Assembly (NCBI RefSeq): GCF_017498545.1
Contig: NZ_CP071793.1
Span: 10,100,256 to 10,164,255, forward strand
Direction: 5' to 3'
From: Sulfidibacter corallicola
GTDB taxonomy: Bacteria; Acidobacteriota; Holophagae; Acanthopleuribacterales; Acanthopleuribacteraceae
DNA length: 64,000 nucleotides
Position 1 is the stretch's first letter, and each line of letters starts with the position of its first letter. The position numbers and the translations under genes are program-made. Positions 44,158 through 53,028 of this stretch are shown here, in pieces. The notes below the pieces were generated by a model that did not search any database, had not been told where the DNA came from, and saw nothing but the letters and a program-made list of their open reading frames with translations.

Positions 44158-46245
44158 TCAGCGGTAGAGGAAATCGGGATGGTTGAACAACACCCATAAG
44201 GTGTCCACCACTGCCTCGAGGGGCTCGGCACGTTCGATTCCCCGCAGCACCGCCTGCAATTCCCGCTCGGTAGCCGACCGGAACAGCACGTCCTCGAAGA
44301 GGTAGGTCGCCATCTGTCGTTTCGTGATGGCCTCCTCTGCCAATTGCCGGCTGAGCGTCATGACGAGCGGCGAGATCTCCGGATATTCCATGAATATCGC
44401 GATGGGGAACCCGTTCATCATCATCAGGGCGTTTTGGACCGTGCTCTCGTTGTCCCGCGCACGCGACAGGAAGTAGTCGCCGCGTCCGAACGAGATCTGA
44501 AGCTCCTGGGCCACGAACATGTAGAGGTACAGCTCTTCCACCTCCACCTTGCCCACACTCGGGAATTCCGCCGTTTTCTCGTCGCCTTCCTCGTAGTTCG
44601 GGAACAACGTCGCCAACGCCAAGGGGCTGGGTTCGGTCGGATCCGGCATGGCCCACGCGCTGTGGTAGGGGGTGCGCCCCATACCGGCCACCACGTAGGT
44701 CGGCTGACGACCCAGGACCTGCCAGATCCCGTCCACGATCGTCTCGGCATCCAACCGCCGCACGCGCTTGTTGTCGCGCCAGTAGGTCCAGCGCTTTCCG
44801 GACGGCGCGGTGCCAGGCTCGTAATCGGCGTAGTTCCACTGGTAGAGCTTGCTGTTGGCGATGAGGCGGACCAGACCGCGCAGGTCGTAACCGTGATCGA
44901 TGAACCAGTCGGTCAAGTACTCCATGAGGTAGGGATCCTTGGGCTGCACGGTGGTGCCGTTGGCTTGGGCCACCTCCGGATCGAGTCGGGTGAGGTCGAA
45001 GCCGTCCAGAGGCTCGACAAACCCTTCGCCGAAAAAGTGGGCCCAAATCCGGTTCACCCAGTTGCGGGCGAACTGACGATCGGCGGTCAGGATGCGGGCC
45101 AGGGCTTCGCGACGCCCCTCACCGGCTCTGGGTTGCTCACCCGTGAAGGGATACTTCGGCGCGATGACGCCACCGCGGCGTGCCGGCCGCATGCCTTGTC
45201 CGGGCTGTGTCTCGGCATGATACTGCCCGTCGTAGAGCTTGGGGTCCAGGTTGTACTCGAAACTGTCGAATTCGAGAATCGGAAGCAGCGAGCCGGAGCG
45301 GGGATCGAAACCGGGACGATCCATGTCGACCACCTGAATCTGGCTGTAGAAACGGTGGATTTCGGCGAATTCATCTTCTTCCTCTTCCTCTTCTTCGCCC
45401 TCCTCACCTTCGTCATCTTCACCGTCGTCATCTTCGCCGTCTTCACCCTCTTCACCATCTTCCTCATCCTCTTCCTCGCCTTCCTTGGCCCATTTGGCCT
45501 CGTCATCCTCGAACTTTTCGGGATGGTAGAAATAGACGGAGGAGAGGAAGGCGGCCAGGCCCCAGAAGTCCTTGCGTTTCATTTGGGACAGACCCACGTT
45601 GACGGTCTCCAGGTGACCCTGCCCGTCGTGACAGGATATACACTCGATCTGAATGCCCAACATGGTTTGGCTCATGATGGCCGCGGTGTCGTCGATGTAA
45701 TCGGGACGAAACCCTTCGACAAAGGCCTCCTTGGCCCAAAAGACCGAAGCCGACGCCGGCTCGTTGGCGAGACCGTGCCCCGCGATGATGCTCCGCATCA
45801 TGGCATCGACGGGCGTGTTGGCCGCCACCTGATCGCGCAACAACTTGTGGAAGGCGTTGCGGTACATGCCGCTTTCTTCGATGAGCATGGTGTTCTGGAA
45901 GAGATCCCCGAAAAAGGTCGTCCAGCGCTCGGTGAAGGCCTGACTCGCAATGAGTTCGTCGATCAGGCGGGCGTATTTGTCCGTTCGGGTGTCGGCAAGG
46001 AAGGCGGAGGTGCGGGCGCGATCGGGCAAACGACCGGTGAGATCCAGCGACATGCGCCGAATGAAGGTGCGGTCGTCGATGGCAACCGCCTTGTCGCGGC
46101 GTAGGTCCTGGCTGGAAACGGCCGAGGCCATGACATCGGCCGCGGTGGGAACGCTCGGCGATTGACCGGCGCGGGCTTGAAAGACCCCGGCGCCCATCAT
46201 CGCGACGCAGGCGAGAATCATCAGTCGGTGTACCAAAACGTGCAT
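44158..46245 (-). CDS. DUF1549/DUF1553 (planctomycete-type) exported protein with acidic insert
   Basis: 695 residues from ATG 46245 (preceded by GGGGGGA). An N-terminal signal sequence (LMILACVAMMGAGVFQARA) is followed by the DUF1549 part (FIRRMSLDLTGRLPD, WTTFFGDLFQNT, CISCHDGQGH with a CxxCH motif that could bind haem c or simply be a Cys/His pair). The DUF1553 part follows (RNWVNRIWAHFFGEGFVEP, ANSKLYQWNY, WVLFNHPDFLYR). Between them, at about residues 248-295, lies an almost pure Glu/Asp/Gly stretch of ~45 residues. It pairs with the DUF1501 gene 11 nt upstream, a partnership known from Planctomycetes, Verrucomicrobia and some Acidobacteria whose function is not settled. Location is probably periplasmic. 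Confidence 0.87.
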   Translation of the reverse strand: MHVLVHRLMILACVAMMGAGVFQARAGQSPSVPTAADVMASAVSSQDLRRDKAVAIDDRTFIRRMSLDLTGRLPDRARTSAFLADTRTDKYARLIDELIASQAFTERWTTFFGDLFQNTMLIEESGMYRNAFHKLLRDQVAANTPVDAMMRSIIAGHGLANEPASASVFWAKEAFVEGFRPDYIDDTAAIMSQTMLGIQIECISCHDGQGHLETVNVGLSQMKRKDFWGLAAFLSSVYFYHPEKFEDDEAKWAKEGEEEDEEDGEEGEDGEDDDGEDDEGEEGEEEEEEEDEFAEIHRFYSQIQVVDMDRPGFDPRSGSLLPILEFDSFEYNLDPKLYDGQYHAETQPGQGMRPARRGGVIAPKYPFTGEQPRAGEGRREALARILTADRQFARNWVNRIWAHFFGEGFVEPLDGFDLTRLDPEVAQANGTTVQPKDPYLMEYLTDWFIDHGYDLRGLVRLIANSKLYQWNYADYEPGTAPSGKRWTYWRDNKRVRRLDAETIVDGIWQVLGRQPTYVVAGMGRTPYHSAWAMPDPTEPSPLALATLFPNYEEGDEKTAEFPSVGKVEVEELYLYMFVAQELQISFGRGDYFLSRARDNESTVQNALMMMNGFPIAIFMEYPEISPLVMTLSRQLAEEAITKRQMATYLFEDVLFRSATERELQAVLRGIERAEPLEAVVDTLWVLFNHPDFLYR

Positions 46246-46256
46246 CGTATCCCCCC

Positions 46257-47618
46257 TCACGCGAATAGCCCGTCGATTTCGTAAAGCTGACCCGTGCGCA
46301 CGGTCGGCACGATTTCGTAGAGACGCCCCGACGGCGTGTCGGTGAAGGATTCGGTCCAATCGACGCCCACCGCGGAATAGAGCGTGGCGAGCAGGTCGCC
46401 GATGCCCATGAGACGGTTGTGCGACCAGCCCTGGTCGAGGACGTAATCGCCGACTGCGCTGGTCGACCCGATGACCCGACCGGGTCGGACCCCGCCGCCG
46501 GCGAACAGGGCCGACATGGCGTAGGGATAGTGGTCGCGACCGGCGGAGCCGTTGAGATCACCGGTCGTTCGACCGAACTCGCCGGCAACCACGATCAGGG
46601 TTTCGTCCAGGAGCGTACCGGTCCCGGATTTGGCGGGTTTCGCTTCCAGACCGGTGATGAGGTGGGCCAGACCCTCGTCGAGGGCGCCGGCCAACTCGGG
46701 CAGCGCACCCTGCGCATAGATGTTGTCGTGATGGTCCCAGCCACCCAAAGCCATTTGAATTACGCGGGTACCCTTGTCCGCATCCAAAAGGCGAACGACC
46801 GCTTCGGCCTGGGCCCGGAAGGCACTGCTGTAATTTTCGTCTTCGGTCTCGAACTCCTCTTCGTTGACCGCGCCGAGCAGTGCATGGAGTTCGCGATCAT
46901 TCATCAACCGTTGCGCCTGGCGCTGCACGCGAATGCGCTGTGCACGGGCGTTTTCGCCATCCGGTATTTCGGCCAACAGATCGTTCAACATCCCGAAACG
47001 CGCCTCTGGCTGCTCGATGAAATGCTGCAGGTTTTCCATCTGGCCCCGCTCATCGAGGGTCAAACCGCGATCCTCGATGGGAAAGAAGCCGTTGTCGGCG
47101 AGGGTGAATCCGAAACGAACCGCCGTGGGCAAGGTGTCGCCGGCCCGCCGCTGGTCCGCCAGCTTGAAGGACATCACCGAGGCGATATGGGGAATTTCAT
47201 CGATGCGCGAGGCGTCCTGGCGGTGACCGGTCGTCAAATGGTAGATGGCCCGCTCGTGGACCGCTTCGATCGCCGTGAGGGAGCGAACCAGCGAGAATCG
47301 GTCGGTCAATTTGGAAAGCTTGGGCATGATGCCGCTGGGCCACATGAGGCCACCGATGTTTTCGGCCCCCAGCAAGGTGGGCGTGGATCGATGCAGTTTC
47401 AGATCAAACGTATCTACGTGGCTGGCGCCGCCGTCGAGCAGCAGAAACACCAGGTTCCGTGCGGAGTTGCGCGTGTTTTTCGCACCATGGGTGGTATGGG
47501 CGGGTCGCCAGGTTCGTGGGGAGGTCACGGCGCCCAGTTGATTGGTGCTCAGGAAGCTCAGTGCGGCGCCGGCACCGAGCGTGCGCGCCAGGCCACCGAG
47601 GAAGTCACGTCGATCCAT
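46257..47618 (-). CDS. DUF1501 family protein with twin-arginine signal
   Basis: 453 residues starting at ATG 47618 with GGAGGG upstream. The N-terminus MDRRDFLGGLARTLG is a twin-arginine signal, so the folded protein is probably exported by Tat. The body has the alkaline-phosphatase/sulfatase-like DUF1501 fold: NLVFLLLDGGASHVDTFD near the start, ALGGWDHHDN in the middle, and VVAGEFGRTTGDLN near the C-terminus, which are typical metal-ligand regions. It heads a two-gene operon with the DUF1549/DUF1553 protein. The enzyme activity of this family is not established. Confidence 0.9.
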   Translation of the reverse strand: MDRRDFLGGLARTLGAGAALSFLSTNQLGAVTSPRTWRPAHTTHGAKNTRNSARNLVFLLLDGGASHVDTFDLKLHRSTPTLLGAENIGGLMWPSGIMPKLSKLTDRFSLVRSLTAIEAVHERAIYHLTTGHRQDASRIDEIPHIASVMSFKLADQRRAGDTLPTAVRFGFTLADNGFFPIEDRGLTLDERGQMENLQHFIEQPEARFGMLNDLLAEIPDGENARAQRIRVQRQAQRLMNDRELHALLGAVNEEEFETEDENYSSAFRAQAEAVVRLLDADKGTRVIQMALGGWDHHDNIYAQGALPELAGALDEGLAHLITGLEAKPAKSGTGTLLDETLIVVAGEFGRTTGDLNGSAGRDHYPYAMSALFAGGGVRPGRVIGSTSAVGDYVLDQGWSHNRLMGIGDLLATLYSAVGVDWTESFTDTPSGRLYEIVPTVRTGQLYEIDGLFA

Positions 47619-48030
47619 CTTGCCCTCCAGGTCTTTGGGTGAATCAATAACGCAATACGGGCGCCGGCCAAAATTCCCCGACGAGCCCACGAAGCATCCT
47701 ATTTAAAAAATAGGCCATGCCACATTAGAAGCACCGCTTTTTTCCGGGAATTCTCCGTGAATGGGGGAAGCACCCGCGAACGGCCCCTCGCAGCACCAAG
47801 GGTCCATTTTCCGCATCGGCCGAAGATGGTCCCGCCAGTCCGGTAATCGCGGCCGCACGGCGTACTCGCTCCAGGCTTGTGGCGGGAAAGCCGAGTCCTG
47901 AATGTCCCACCCGAACACGCCACACCGAACGACACACGGCTCGAGCCCATCCCCGCCAGTCCACCGACGAGCACCGACCATGAACCGGATCTCGGTCAGC
48001 CTGGCGGGTTTTCTTTTTTCGGGACGCGCG
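47619..48030. other. Intergenic region with a small palindrome
   Basis: 412 nt between the DUF1501 gene (-) and the thioredoxin-like gene (-). The only notable element is CCTATTT-AAA-AAATAGG at 47698-47714, about 80 nt upstream of the DUF1501 start, an operator-like palindrome. Open frames across the region on the minus strand lack support. Confidence 0.4.
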
Positions 48031-48678
48031 TCACATGGACAAGGCGGTCGTGAGCGTCTGGTCGGCGAGCAGCTTCGGCGGTCCCCGCCAAATGATCTTG
48101 CCGTCTTTGACCAAGGCCGCCGCCGGAACGCCGAAGACCCCGAACCGATCGCTCATGGTGCCGTCTTCCCTCGCGATGGAGAAGGTCAAATCGCGCTCGG
48201 TCAGGAAGGAGATCACACTGGTCACCGTCGACTTCTCCGTGATGCGCGTCAGCGCGACCACGTTGACACCCTTCTCGTGGTACCGCTGAAACAGGTCCTG
48301 AATGTGTCCGATCTCGTCGCGGCAATGGGGGCACCATTCCTCCCAGAAAAGCACCAGGGTCACCGGCGAATCCTCGAACTTGGCCTCGCCCTGAAACCAC
48401 ATCTTGACTTTCAGCGACCCGGCATCCTTGCCGACGAAGGTGATGTCCGAGGCCATTTTCTGAAAGGCCGATTCGCGTTTCACCTCGGGATATTCATCAC
48501 CAAGCGATTTGAGTTGGGTCCGCACCTGTTCGAGCTCCAGCGCCGAACAATGCGCTTCGATCTTTTTGAATCGATCTTGAATCTCGCGTATCCGCCAATC
48601 GCCCGTCTGGGCTGAAACAGGCAGGCATCCGAGACCGATGAGGAAGAAAAACAGCATCACGCGCACAACATGTCTCAC
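48031..48678 (-). CDS. TlpA-like periplasmic thioredoxin-fold protein
   Basis: 215 residues. The N-terminal hydrophobic segment (VMLFFFLIGLGCLPVSA) is a signal peptide or anchor. The C-terminal thioredoxin fold carries the redox motif WCPHC (C116/C119) and the cis-proline region GVPAAALV. It belongs to the TlpA/ResA/AhpC-TSA group, which reduces periplasmic disulfides. The ~90-residue segment between signal and thioredoxin fold is helical and not recognised. AGGAGG is about 13 nt before the ATG, longer than ideal. It is divergent from the propeller hybrid kinase. Confidence 0.85.
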   Translation of the reverse strand: MRHVVRVMLFFFLIGLGCLPVSAQTGDWRIREIQDRFKKIEAHCSALELEQVRTQLKSLGDEYPEVKRESAFQKMASDITFVGKDAGSLKVKMWFQGEAKFEDSPVTLVLFWEEWCPHCRDEIGHIQDLFQRYHEKGVNVVALTRITEKSTVTSVISFLTERDLTFSIAREDGTMSDRFGVFGVPAAALVKDGKIIWRGPPKLLADQTLTTALSM

Positions 48679-48974
48679 CCAACGCCTCCTGATTTCGATC
48701 GATCACCGCTGGTGCCACCCTCCAGGAGTACCGATGCCGGATGAACGACACCCAAAAACCTGATGTGGGGAAAGGAAGGTGAGCGACGGGTGATCCGATT
48801 TTCGGAACTATAGAGGTGCGCGCGGACGGCTGTCAAGATCGGCGCACGAGACGACCGGAAGTACCCGACCCCGAGCGATCGCGGGTTTCCGGAGGGGCAT
48901 GGGCCCCGCGTTCGGGGCCCAAGACTCAGGTTCGAAGCCATCCGACCGATGCAGACACTGAAACAGGCGTTACA
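48679..48974. other. Divergent intergenic region with GC hairpin
   Basis: 296 nt between the thioredoxin-like gene (-) and the hybrid kinase (+). The strong hairpin GGGCCCCG (48901-48908) / CGGGGCCC (48913-48920), extended by one T-A pair, could sit in the kinase leader. No gene is present. Confidence 0.4.
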
Positions 48975-51900
48975 ATGATCACGACATCCGTTCCGCGCCC
49001 AGACCGCCCAGACATTCCGTTCCCTAGGAACCTTCCGCCTATCGAAACCAGCAAGGGGTCCCCTCTCCTCATGTTGCCGCGCATCTTCCTCATGCTTCTG
49101 CTGTTCGGACCCGGTGTGCGCGGGTTCGCCTGGTACCAACTCCAGGACCCGGTGCGCCCACCTCTGCGGTTCGAGCACAGCACCACCAGCGACGGGCTTT
49201 CCCAAAGCGTGGTGACCTGCATGATTCAAGACCATTGGGGATTCCTCTGGATCGGTACCCAAGGCGGTCTCAATCGCTTCAATGGCTACGAATACCAACA
49301 TTTTCAACACGATCCCGCCAACCCCCACTCGATTTCTGAAAACTGGGTGAGTTGCCTGCTGGAAGATCGCGACGGCCAACTCTGGGTGGGCACCCAGACC
49401 GGCGGCGTCGACCGCTTCGTCGCAGCCCGCAACGAGTTCGAAAAGATTCCGATCCTGGGCGAAGGCGAGACCCTCACCCAACCGGCCGTGTTCTCCATGA
49501 TTCAGGACAAGGAGGGCGTGATCTGGATGGGCTCGGAGCGGGGCCTCTACACCTACGACCGATCCGAGAACCGGTTCCGCATGGTTCCCGCGAAAACGCC
49601 GACCAACATCTATTGCATGGCGGAGGTCAACAACCTCTTGGTATTGGGTACCGGTCAGGGCCTGTTCATCTACAAACCCTCGAGCCGGCACTGCTGGAAC
49701 GCCAGCGAAGTGTTCGACGAGCCGGGCAACCTCACTCGGGCGGAAGTGTTGGCACTGCACATCAGCCGCAGTGGCGTGATGTGGATCGGGGCCATCGACG
49801 GGCTCTACCACCTCTACCCCAACAGCAACCGCCTGCGCTATTTCGGCCCGGGCCGCGACGGCTCGCCGGGCTTCACCGGTGGGGCCGTCAACGCCCTTCT
49901 CGAAGATCGCCGCGGCCGGCTGTGGATCGGCACCCAACGCGCCGGCCTGTACGAGTACGACCCCAAACACAACCGCTTCCTGAACCATCGCCACGATCCG
50001 GCGCGACCGGACAGCATCGGCGCCAATCGCATCGAAACCATTCTGGAAGATCAGTCGGGGCTACTCTGGTTCGGCCTCATGGGCCACGGGCTCAGCCGTT
50101 GGAATCCCCGACGTCGCTACTTCAACGCGTTCACCCACGAGCCCGACAACCCGAACTCGATGAGCGCCCCACAGCCCATTCCCCTCCTGGAGGACCACCA
50201 GCAACGCCTGTGGATCGGCACCGTGGGCGGCGGCCTCGACCGCTACGATTTCGAACGCAACCAATGGGTACACTACCACAACGATCCCGACGATCCCGAC
50301 AGCCTGGCCCAGGACGAAATCTTCAGCCTGTACCAGGATTCCAGCCAGGTGTTGTGGATCGGCACCCAGGATCGCGGCCTCGACTGTTTCGATCCGGTGA
50401 CCGAACGCTTTCGACACTACCGCAACGACCCCGACGATCCGCAATCGCTGGGCCACGACAAGGTGCGGGCCATCCGCGAGATCAGTGCGGGCATCCTGTG
50501 GATCGCGACCTTCGGCGGCGGCCTCGATCGCATGGACGTGGAAGCGGAGACCTTCACCCACTTCGAAAACGACCCGGACGAGATCACCAGCCTCAGCGAC
50601 AATCGCGTGATCTCCCTGCTGGCCGACCGCAAGGGCCGGCTGTGGATCGGCACCATCAGCGGTGGCCTCAACCTGCTGGAGGATCCCACCCAGCCGCACC
50701 GCGCCGCCTTCCGCCATTTCAAGCAGGAGCCAGGAAACGGCGAGAGCCTGAGTCACAACACCATCACCGGCCTTTTGGAGGATACCGAAACCCAGGATCG
50801 CGCGCTCTGGGTGGCCACCTTCGGCGGCGGCCTCAACCTGCTCGAATGGTCGGGGGCCAGCTATCGCGCCCAGCGATTCGGTCAGCGGGACGGCTTGCCC
50901 AGCAGCAACCTGACGGGTGTCGTCCGCGCCAAGGACGGCATGCTCTGGATCGGGACCCAGAAGGGCCTGTGTCAAATGGACCCCAGCTCGCGTCGCATCC
51001 TGAAGCGCTACAGCCGCGAAGACGGCTTGCTCGATCACGAGTTCGTGCCGTGGTCCCAATGGGCCGGCGACTCGGGCCGCATCTATTTCGGCACGCCCAA
51101 GGGGGTGCTGTGGTTCGACCCACGCCAAATCGTGGAAAGCACCTATGTGCCGCCCATCGTGTTGACGGACCTCAGCACGGCGGATCCGGATTTTCAATTG
51201 GAACAGCCTCTCGGCGACCTGGAGGATCTGCAACTCAGCTACCGCAACACCCTACTTTCGTTAGAGTTGGCTGCCCTGGACTACACCCGTCCCCAAAAGA
51301 ATCGCTACCGCTATCGGGTGGAGGGGCTGGTGGATCGCTGGGTGGACCTGGGCACCAAACGCAATCTGATCTTCACGAACCTGAAGCCTGGAGACTATAC
51401 GCTGGTGGTTCAGGGTTCCAACGACGAGAACGTATGGCATACGCCAGGCCTGAAGCTCCATTTGCAAGTAGCACCTCCACCCTGGCTAACTATCTGGGCA
51501 TACGCTTTTTATGTTCTATTGCTGCTTTCGGTACTGTGGGGTTACCAGCGGGTTCAGACTCGCAAGTTGAAGCAGGAACGCCGGCTGACCGCCAAGGAAC
51601 GCGAGATCTCCGAACGCTTGCGTCACCTGGACAGGTTGAAGGACGAATTTCTGGCCAACACCTCACACGAGCTGAGAACGCCCCTGAACGGCATCGTCGG
51701 ACTCACCGAATCTCTGTTGGACGGCGCCGCGGGTCCCCTGAACCGCAAGCTCTCCCACGACCTGACGATGGTCGTCTCGGCCGGCAAGCGCCTTTCGGGC
51801 CTGGTCAACGACATTCTCGACTTCGCCAAGCTCAAGAACCGAAGCCTGCAATTGGACACCCAGCCGATTCACTTCCAGGAAGTGGCCGGATTGGTCCTGG

Positions 51901-52859
51901 CACTTTCCCAACCTCTGGGCGCCGACAAGGACCTGACACTCGTCAATTCGGTACCCGACGACCTGCCGCCGGTGATGGCGGATCGCAATCGCCTGCAGCA
52001 GATCATGTACAACCTGGTGGGCAATGCCATCAAGTACACCGATTCGGGGAAGGTGATGGTTTCGGCCGACGTGCGCGGCGATCGGGTGGAAATCCACGTC
52101 AAAGATACCGGCATGGGCATTCCGGAAACGCTGCAGACGGCCATCTTCGAGTCCTTCGAACAGTTGGACGGCTCCCTGGAGCGATCGCGCGGCGGGGCGG
52201 GGCTCGGCCTCGCGGTCACGCGCCAACTGGTGGAACTACACGGAGGAAGCATCTGGGTGGCCTCCACGCCCGGCAACGGCGCCACCTTTTCCTTCACGCT
52301 GCCGCTCTCGGACGGAACCGAGGTAAGCGAAGAGCCCTTCCGACCCGAAACGGAGGTTTCTCCGCGAATACAGCCGGATTTCCGGCCGCGGGTCGGCAAA
52401 CCGGCCGCGCAGACCACCGCACCCATGCCGGCCCAGGACGGCACCCAACCCCGCTTTCATCTGCTGATCGTGGACGACGAACCGGTCAACCGACAAGTCC
52501 TGGTGAACCACCTGAGTCCCGGCCCCTTCGAGTTGACGGAAGCGGCGAGCGGTCCGCAGGCCATCCGCGCCCTGGCGAACAGCGGACCCTTCGACCTGGT
52601 CCTGTTGGACATCATGATGCCGGAAATGTCCGGCTACGAAGCCTGCCGACTGATGCGCAAGGATTACTCGATCCTGGAATTGCCGATCATTTTCCTGACG
52701 GCCCGAACGCGCGTGTCGGATTTGGTGACCGGCTTCCAGGCGGGCGGCAACGACTACCTCACCAAGCCGATCTCGAAGGAAGAACTGTTGTTGCGCGTCC
52801 AAACCCACCTGCAATTGAGGGCCATCTCACGAGAGTCCTCGAAGGCGGAGTCCAGTTAG
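48975..52859 (+). CDS. Hybrid sensor histidine kinase with periplasmic propeller and receiver
   Basis: About 1,294 residues. A leader and signal sequence (MLPRIFLMLLLFGPGVRG) precede roughly 14 propeller repeats (LWIGTxxGGLDR type), a Y_Y_Y domain and a membrane helix (AYAFYVLLLLSVLWGY, near residue 845). The HisKA has its His near 898 (NTSHELRTPLNG), followed by HATPase (NAIKYTD, GGAGLGLAVTRQL) and a receiver with Asp near 1211 (LLDIMMPEMSGYEA). It is a paralogue of the giant sensor at 14941-19740 but lacks the second kinase unit. The start is uncertain: ATG 48975 is used; ATG 49071, which begins the signal peptide directly, is equally possible. A 9-bp GC hairpin with a CGTT loop lies upstream at 48900-48921. 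Confidence 0.88.
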   Translation: MITTSVPRPDRPDIPFPRNLPPIETSKGSPLLMLPRIFLMLLLFGPGVRGFAWYQLQDPVRPPLRFEHSTTSDGLSQSVVTCMIQDHWGFLWIGTQGGLNRFNGYEYQHFQHDPANPHSISENWVSCLLEDRDGQLWVGTQTGGVDRFVAARNEFEKIPILGEGETLTQPAVFSMIQDKEGVIWMGSERGLYTYDRSENRFRMVPAKTPTNIYCMAEVNNLLVLGTGQGLFIYKPSSRHCWNASEVFDEPGNLTRAEVLALHISRSGVMWIGAIDGLYHLYPNSNRLRYFGPGRDGSPGFTGGAVNALLEDRRGRLWIGTQRAGLYEYDPKHNRFLNHRHDPARPDSIGANRIETILEDQSGLLWFGLMGHGLSRWNPRRRYFNAFTHEPDNPNSMSAPQPIPLLEDHQQRLWIGTVGGGLDRYDFERNQWVHYHNDPDDPDSLAQDEIFSLYQDSSQVLWIGTQDRGLDCFDPVTERFRHYRNDPDDPQSLGHDKVRAIREISAGILWIATFGGGLDRMDVEAETFTHFENDPDEITSLSDNRVISLLADRKGRLWIGTISGGLNLLEDPTQPHRAAFRHFKQEPGNGESLSHNTITGLLEDTETQDRALWVATFGGGLNLLEWSGASYRAQRFGQRDGLPSSNLTGVVRAKDGMLWIGTQKGLCQMDPSSRRILKRYSREDGLLDHEFVPWSQWAGDSGRIYFGTPKGVLWFDPRQIVESTYVPPIVLTDLSTADPDFQLEQPLGDLEDLQLSYRNTLLSLELAALDYTRPQKNRYRYRVEGLVDRWVDLGTKRNLIFTNLKPGDYTLVVQGSNDENVWHTPGLKLHLQVAPPPWLTIWAYAFYVLLLLSVLWGYQRVQTRKLKQERRLTAKEREISERLRHLDRLKDEFLANTSHELRTPLNGIVGLTESLLDGAAGPLNRKLSHDLTMVVSAGKRLSGLVNDILDFAKLKNRSLQLDTQPIHFQEVAGLVLALSQPLGADKDLTLVNSVPDDLPPVMADRNRLQQIMYNLVGNAIKYTDSGKVMVSADVRGDRVEIHVKDTGMGIPETLQTAIFESFEQLDGSLERSRGGAGLGLAVTRQLVELHGGSIWVASTPGNGATFSFTLPLSDGTEVSEEPFRPETEVSPRIQPDFRPRVGKPAAQTTAPMPAQDGTQPRFHLLIVDDEPVNRQVLVNHLSPGPFELTEAASGPQAIRALANSGPFDLVLLDIMMPEMSGYEACRLMRKDYSILELPIIFLTARTRVSDLVTGFQAGGNDYLTKPISKEELLLRVQTHLQLRAISRESSKAESS

Positions 52860-53028
52860 GCAGTGCGGGCCCCGGGCCATCGGATACACCCGTTCGACTT
52901 CGGGAACTCGCGAGAATGGCGACGCCTTCTCGGATTTACCGCGAGACGGCCCGCTTTTCACAAAAACGCCATGGTAGACTTGAAGCTACTTTTCTTTCTG
53001 CACCACGATTTACCGAGGCCATCGATCC

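Noticed and set aside
43675..44199. 174-codon plus-strand frame in the kinase-DUF1549 gap
   Set aside because: Runs across a minus-strand terminator into the 3' end of the DUF1549 gene, without a ribosome site or protein-like composition.
45600..45660. The CxxCH in the DUF1549 protein as proof of a c-type cytochrome
   Set aside because: CISCH fits the haem-c pattern, but a single CxxCH is characteristic of the DUF1549 family itself and no clear axial ligand or cytochrome domain is visible.
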